DNA of 8,235 nucleotides from Ignavibacteria bacterium (GTDB taxonomy: Bacteria > Bacteroidota > Ignavibacteria > Tepidaquicellales > Tepidaquicellaceae). The stretch spans positions 1 through 8,235 of the forward strand of contig JAGPCH010000045.1 in the NCBI GenBank assembly GCA_018058125.1, written 5' to 3'. The position numbers and the translations under genes were made by a program. The notes under the pieces were generated by a model. The model worked only from the letters and a program-made list of their open reading frames with translations, was not told where the DNA came from and did not search any database. This document shows, one piece after another, positions 5,578-8,235 of this stretch (its first letter is position 1; every line of letters starts with the position of its first letter).

Positions 5578-7230
5578 ATGGCTAACGGAACTATAGCTGT
5601 CCCTGAAAAGGCAGCTGAAGTTGATTTTTATAAAGTCAAAACCAAGTACAAGGGCATACTGTCATGGCTGCTGACGACTGATCACAAGAGGATCGGTATA
5701 ATGTATCTTTGCAGCATGGCATTCTTTTTCCTTGTGGCGATGTCTTTAGGTGTGGTTATGAGACTTGAAATGCTCTCCCCCGGTTCTACATTTATATCTG
5801 CTCAGACATATAACTCTATATTTACTTTACATGGAGTTATAATGATTTTCCTTTTTATCATCCCCGGAGTACCTGCTGTATTCGGAAATTTCATTATGCC
5901 GATACAGATCGGAGCTAAGGATGTTCAGTTTCCAAAACTGAATCTTCTTTCCTGGTATCTGTATATTATCGGCGGAGCAATTGCAATCTTTTCAATACTC
6001 AGACCGGGCGGCGTGATGGATACGGGCTGGACATTTTATGTACCATACAGCATAAGGACTACGACTAATGTTTCGCTGTCAGTGTTTGCGGCATTTGTTC
6101 TTGGATTCTCATCTATTTTGACGGGACTTAATTTTGTAACAACGATTCACAGACTAAGATGTCCGGGAATGACATGGTTCAGGATGCCTTTATTTGTCTG
6201 GGGAATTTATGCAACGGCATGGATACAGATCCTTGCAACACCTGTGATCGGAATTACGCTTGTGCTTGTGATACTGGAAAGAACTTTGGGAATCGGAGTA
6301 TTTGATCCGACGCTGGGAGGCGACCCGCTTCTTTATCAGCATTTATTCTGGATATATTCACATCCCGCTGTATATATTATGATCTTACCTGCGATGGGTG
6401 TTGTATCTGAGATCATACCGACATTTTCAAGAAAAGCGATTTTCGGTTATGTGCCAATTGCAATTTCCAGTCTTGGAATAGCATTGGTAGGATATCTTGT
6501 ATGGGGACATCACATGTTCTCTAGCGGCATCAGTGATACTTCAAGAGTAATTTTTTCATTACTGACTTTTATAGTTGCTTTGCCTTCAGGTATAAAAATT
6601 TTCAACTGGGTAGCTACTTTATATAAAGGCTCAATTGAAGTAACAGCTCCGATGCTTTATACGCTTTTGTTTATTTTCATATTTTCCATAGGAGGTCTGA
6701 CAGGTTTAGTGCTTGGGGCATTGAATACAGATCTTCATCTTACTGATACATATTTTGTAGTAGCTCACTTTCATTATGTAATGTTTGGCGGAATGGGACT
6801 GATATTCTTTGCATCAATTCATTACTGGTTCCCGAAGTTTTTCGGAAAAATGTATAATGAAAAAATTGCAAAAGTTGCTGCATACTGGATAGGCATTGGA
6901 TTCAATACGCTTTATTTCCCAATGTTCATTATGGGTTATATGGGAATGCCGAGAAGGTATTATGATTATCTACCGGAGTTTCAGACATATCACATAATTT
7001 CAACAGTAGGTTCATGGATACTGGTATCCGGTATTATAGTAATGTCAATAAATTTGTTTAACGGATTCAGAAGCAAAAAGAAAGTAGGAGATAATCCGTG
7101 GGGCGGAACGACGCTTGAGTGGACAGTACCCTCACCGCCGCCATTAGAGAATTTTGATGAGATCCCTACAGTAACAACAGGTCCTTACGACCATTCATAT
7201 ATTCACGGACAGGAGGAGACAGAAAAATAA
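5578..7230 (+). CDS. coxA: Cytochrome c oxidase subunit I, A2-type haem-copper oxygen reductase
   Basis: A full-length 550-residue catalytic subunit with about twelve membrane helices that reduces O2 to water and pumps protons. Haem ligands are H85, H399 (low-spin) and H397 (high-spin). CuB ligands are H262, H311 and H312, with the cross-linkable Tyr266. The motif at 260-266 is YSHPAVY: the glutamate of A1 oxidases (E286 in Rhodobacter numbering) is Ala264, and the Tyr260-Ser261 pair marks the A2 subtype. Other channel residues are kept: N104, D115 and N122 at the D-channel mouth, and S337 and K340 in the K-channel. R459-R460 at the haem propionates are also present. The histidine that helps bind Mg next to subunit II (Rhodobacter H411) is Thr389, while D390 is kept. 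The N-terminal TTDHKRIG and the C-terminal EWTVPSPPPLENF are standard. The start follows sco by 6 nt and has no Shine-Dalgarno. No subunit II gene precedes it. Confidence 0.97.
   Translation: MANGTIAVPEKAAEVDFYKVKTKYKGILSWLLTTDHKRIGIMYLCSMAFFFLVAMSLGVVMRLEMLSPGSTFISAQTYNSIFTLHGVIMIFLFIIPGVPAVFGNFIMPIQIGAKDVQFPKLNLLSWYLYIIGGAIAIFSILRPGGVMDTGWTFYVPYSIRTTTNVSLSVFAAFVLGFSSILTGLNFVTTIHRLRCPGMTWFRMPLFVWGIYATAWIQILATPVIGITLVLVILERTLGIGVFDPTLGGDPLLYQHLFWIYSHPAVYIMILPAMGVVSEIIPTFSRKAIFGYVPIAISSLGIALVGYLVWGHHMFSSGISDTSRVIFSLLTFIVALPSGIKIFNWVATLYKGSIEVTAPMLYTLLFIFIFSIGGLTGLVLGALNTDLHLTDTYFVVAHFHYVMFGGMGLIFFASIHYWFPKFFGKMYNEKIAKVAAYWIGIGFNTLYFPMFIMGYMGMPRRYYDYLPEFQTYHIISTVGSWILVSGIIVMSINLFNGFRSKKKVGDNPWGGTTLEWTVPSPPPLENFDEIPTVTTGPYDHSYIHGQEETEK
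7211..7218 (+). promoter_or_regulatory. Strong Shine-Dalgarno site for coxC
   Basis: AGGAGGAG inside the last coding triplets of coxA, 11 nt before the coxC ATG at 7230. The coxA stop and coxC start share one base (TAATG). With actDE, this is the only gene here with a strong site, and in both cases the start overlaps the upstream gene. Confidence 0.7.
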
Positions 7231-7871
7231 TGAGTCAGCACACAGAAAATACAGAGCAGCCGGACTACCACGTTGTGCATATACATCGTGATGATTTCGG
7301 ATCAAAAATGGGTCTATGGCTTTTTCTCTTTACGGAGATTCTATTGTTCGGAGGTCTTTTTATATTATATGCAGCTTACAGATTTATTTATCCGGACGGT
7401 TTTGCGGCAGCGGCAGCAGAGCTGGACGTACTGATGGGAGCAATAAATACCGTCATACTTCTTACAAGCAGCTTAACCGTAGTACTTGGTATCGTTGCAT
7501 TACAGAAAAACAATAAGAAGCTCAGTTTGTTTTTTCTCTGGATAACCGTATTCTGCGGAATATTATTTATGGTAAATAAGTATTTCGAATGGGGTGCAAA
7601 AATTCATCACGGGATATATCCGAAAGGTCCTGCTTTACAGGAAATGAGTGAAGGGGAAACAATGTATTTCGGATTGTATTATGTAATGACAGGACTTCAT
7701 GCGGTTCATATTATAATCGGACTTGCTTTCATTGGAGTTGTGATGTGGCAAATCAAAAAAGATGTTCTTACTTCAACTAATTTTCAGAGGATGGAAAACG
7801 CAGGATTATACTGGCACCTTGTCGATATAATCTGGATTTTCCTTTTCCCGTTATTGTATTTAATCCATTAA
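7230..7871 (+). CDS. coxC: Cytochrome c oxidase subunit III, five-helix form
   Basis: A 213-residue membrane protein with five helices (about 26-50, 66-90, 98-116, 144-173 and 192-212), the shorter bacterial form that lacks the first two helices of the mitochondrial type. Recognisable marks are KMGLWLFLFTEILLFGG (with E36, the conserved buried acid), FEWGAKIHHGIYP, the helix-IV motif GLHAVHIIIG (H157, H160) and the final YWHLVDIIWIFLFPLLYL. Subunit III contains no metal; it binds CoxA, helps proton uptake through the D-channel and protects the enzyme from turnover inactivation. The N-terminus has several histidines (YHVVHIHRDD) of unknown importance. It shares one base with the coxA stop and is followed 12 nt later by coxD. 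Confidence 0.95.
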   Translation: MSQHTENTEQPDYHVVHIHRDDFGSKMGLWLFLFTEILLFGGLFILYAAYRFIYPDGFAAAAAELDVLMGAINTVILLTSSLTVVLGIVALQKNNKKLSLFFLWITVFCGILFMVNKYFEWGAKIHHGIYPKGPALQEMSEGETMYFGLYYVMTGLHAVHIIIGLAFIGVVMWQIKKDVLTSTNFQRMENAGLYWHLVDIIWIFLFPLLYLIH

Positions 7872-7883
7872 TAAAAAATATTT

Positions 7884-8216
7884 ATGAGCACAAATAATAA
7901 TTCTGAACATTCCGATCAGCACGGAGAAGGTCACATAGCTGAAGCTCATCATCCGAGTTACGGTATTAACATACTCGTTTGGATCGGCTTACTTTCGCTG
8001 ACATCAATAACCGTAGCGGTAGCAGGTATCAATCTTGGCAGTCTGGCGCTTACAGTTGCTTTAATGATAGCTCTTGTAAAAACAATGTTCGTTGTGAATT
8101 TTTTCATGCATGTTAAGTTTGATAATAAAATAATAAAGTTATTTATCGGAGTATGTATGCTGATTTTTATAGTTGTTTTAATTTTAACTTTCTTTGATTT
8201 AACTTTCAGATATTAA
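7884..8216 (+). CDS. coxD: Cytochrome c oxidase subunit IV, prokaryotic type
   Basis: A 110-residue protein with three helices (about 27-47, 51-72 and 84-105) and the family motif VKTMFVVNFFMHVKFD (65-80). Size, helix pattern and position directly after coxC fit the small prokaryotic subunit IV, an accessory subunit that packs against CoxA and CoxC and stabilises the complex. The first 25 residues are polar and rich in histidine (H9, H13, H17, H22, H23), which could bind metal but may just be a flexible cytoplasmic tail. Its leader is AT-rich, with no Shine-Dalgarno. Confidence 0.9.
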   Translation: MSTNNNSEHSDQHGEGHIAEAHHPSYGINILVWIGLLSLTSITVAVAGINLGSLALTVALMIALVKTMFVVNFFMHVKFDNKIIKLFIGVCMLIFIVVLILTFFDLTFRY

Positions 8217-8221
8217 AAAAA

Positions 8222-8235
8222 ATGAGACCTAGTAT
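8222..8235 (+). CDS. Possible start of a further downstream gene (cut by the window)
   Basis: An ATG at 8222, 5 nt after the coxD stop, reads MRPS to the window edge. The close spacing matches the rest of the cluster, so an additional operon gene is plausible. Four codons do not allow a product to be named; an oxidase subunit II or assembly gene would fit the context. Confidence 0.3.

Noticed and set aside
7316..7516. Plus-strand open frame in another phase inside coxC
   Set aside because: It overlaps conserved coxC helices, and its translation is not protein-like; no separate start signal is visible.

Overview
The window is one dense, plus-strand respiratory gene cluster. It holds the 3' part of an alternative complex III (ACIII, act) operon running into a cytochrome c oxidase (cox) gene set. 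The quinol:cytochrome c oxidoreductase plus A-family oxidase layout fits an aerobic or microaerobic member of the FCB group (Bacteroidota, Ignavibacteria/Chlorobi relatives). So do the moderate AT-richness (about 43% GC hand-counted over 661-1020) and the A/T-rich, Shine-Dalgarno-poor leaders of most genes. The lineage is an inference from gene order and protein style, not from a search.

Layout: 1-551 is the C-terminal part of actC (the gene begins before the window). 548-1765 is one open frame that joins ActD (DUF3341 type) to the monoheme cytochrome c ActE. 1763-2568 is a foreign-looking interruption: a TAGTTAG heptamer repeat that supplies the actDE stop codon, an AbiEii/DUF6036-like nucleotidyltransferase gene and an overlapping 61-codon gene of unknown function. 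2569-3741 is actF. 3815-4765 encodes a membrane-anchored monoheme cytochrome c with an unassigned C-terminal region. 4768-5571 encodes a SCO1/SenC copper chaperone. 5578-7230, 7230-7871 and 7884-8216 are coxA, coxC and coxD. A possible next start codon lies at 8222. No non-coding stretch longer than 73 bp exists in the window, and I see no tRNA, rRNA, CRISPR array or convincing terminator.

How it works together: ActC and ActF (with ActA and ActB, presumably upstream) oxidise menaquinol. Electrons leave through periplasmic haem c domains (ActE here, and perhaps the separate cytochrome at 3815) to the oxidase, whose CoxA carries the YSHPxVY signature of A2-type haem-copper oxygen reductases. 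SCO would deliver copper during oxidase assembly.

The main oddities are the ActD-ActE fusion, the nucleotidyltransferase cassette lodged inside the operon, and the absence of a CuA subunit II gene (coxB) between sco and coxA, where it is commonly found.
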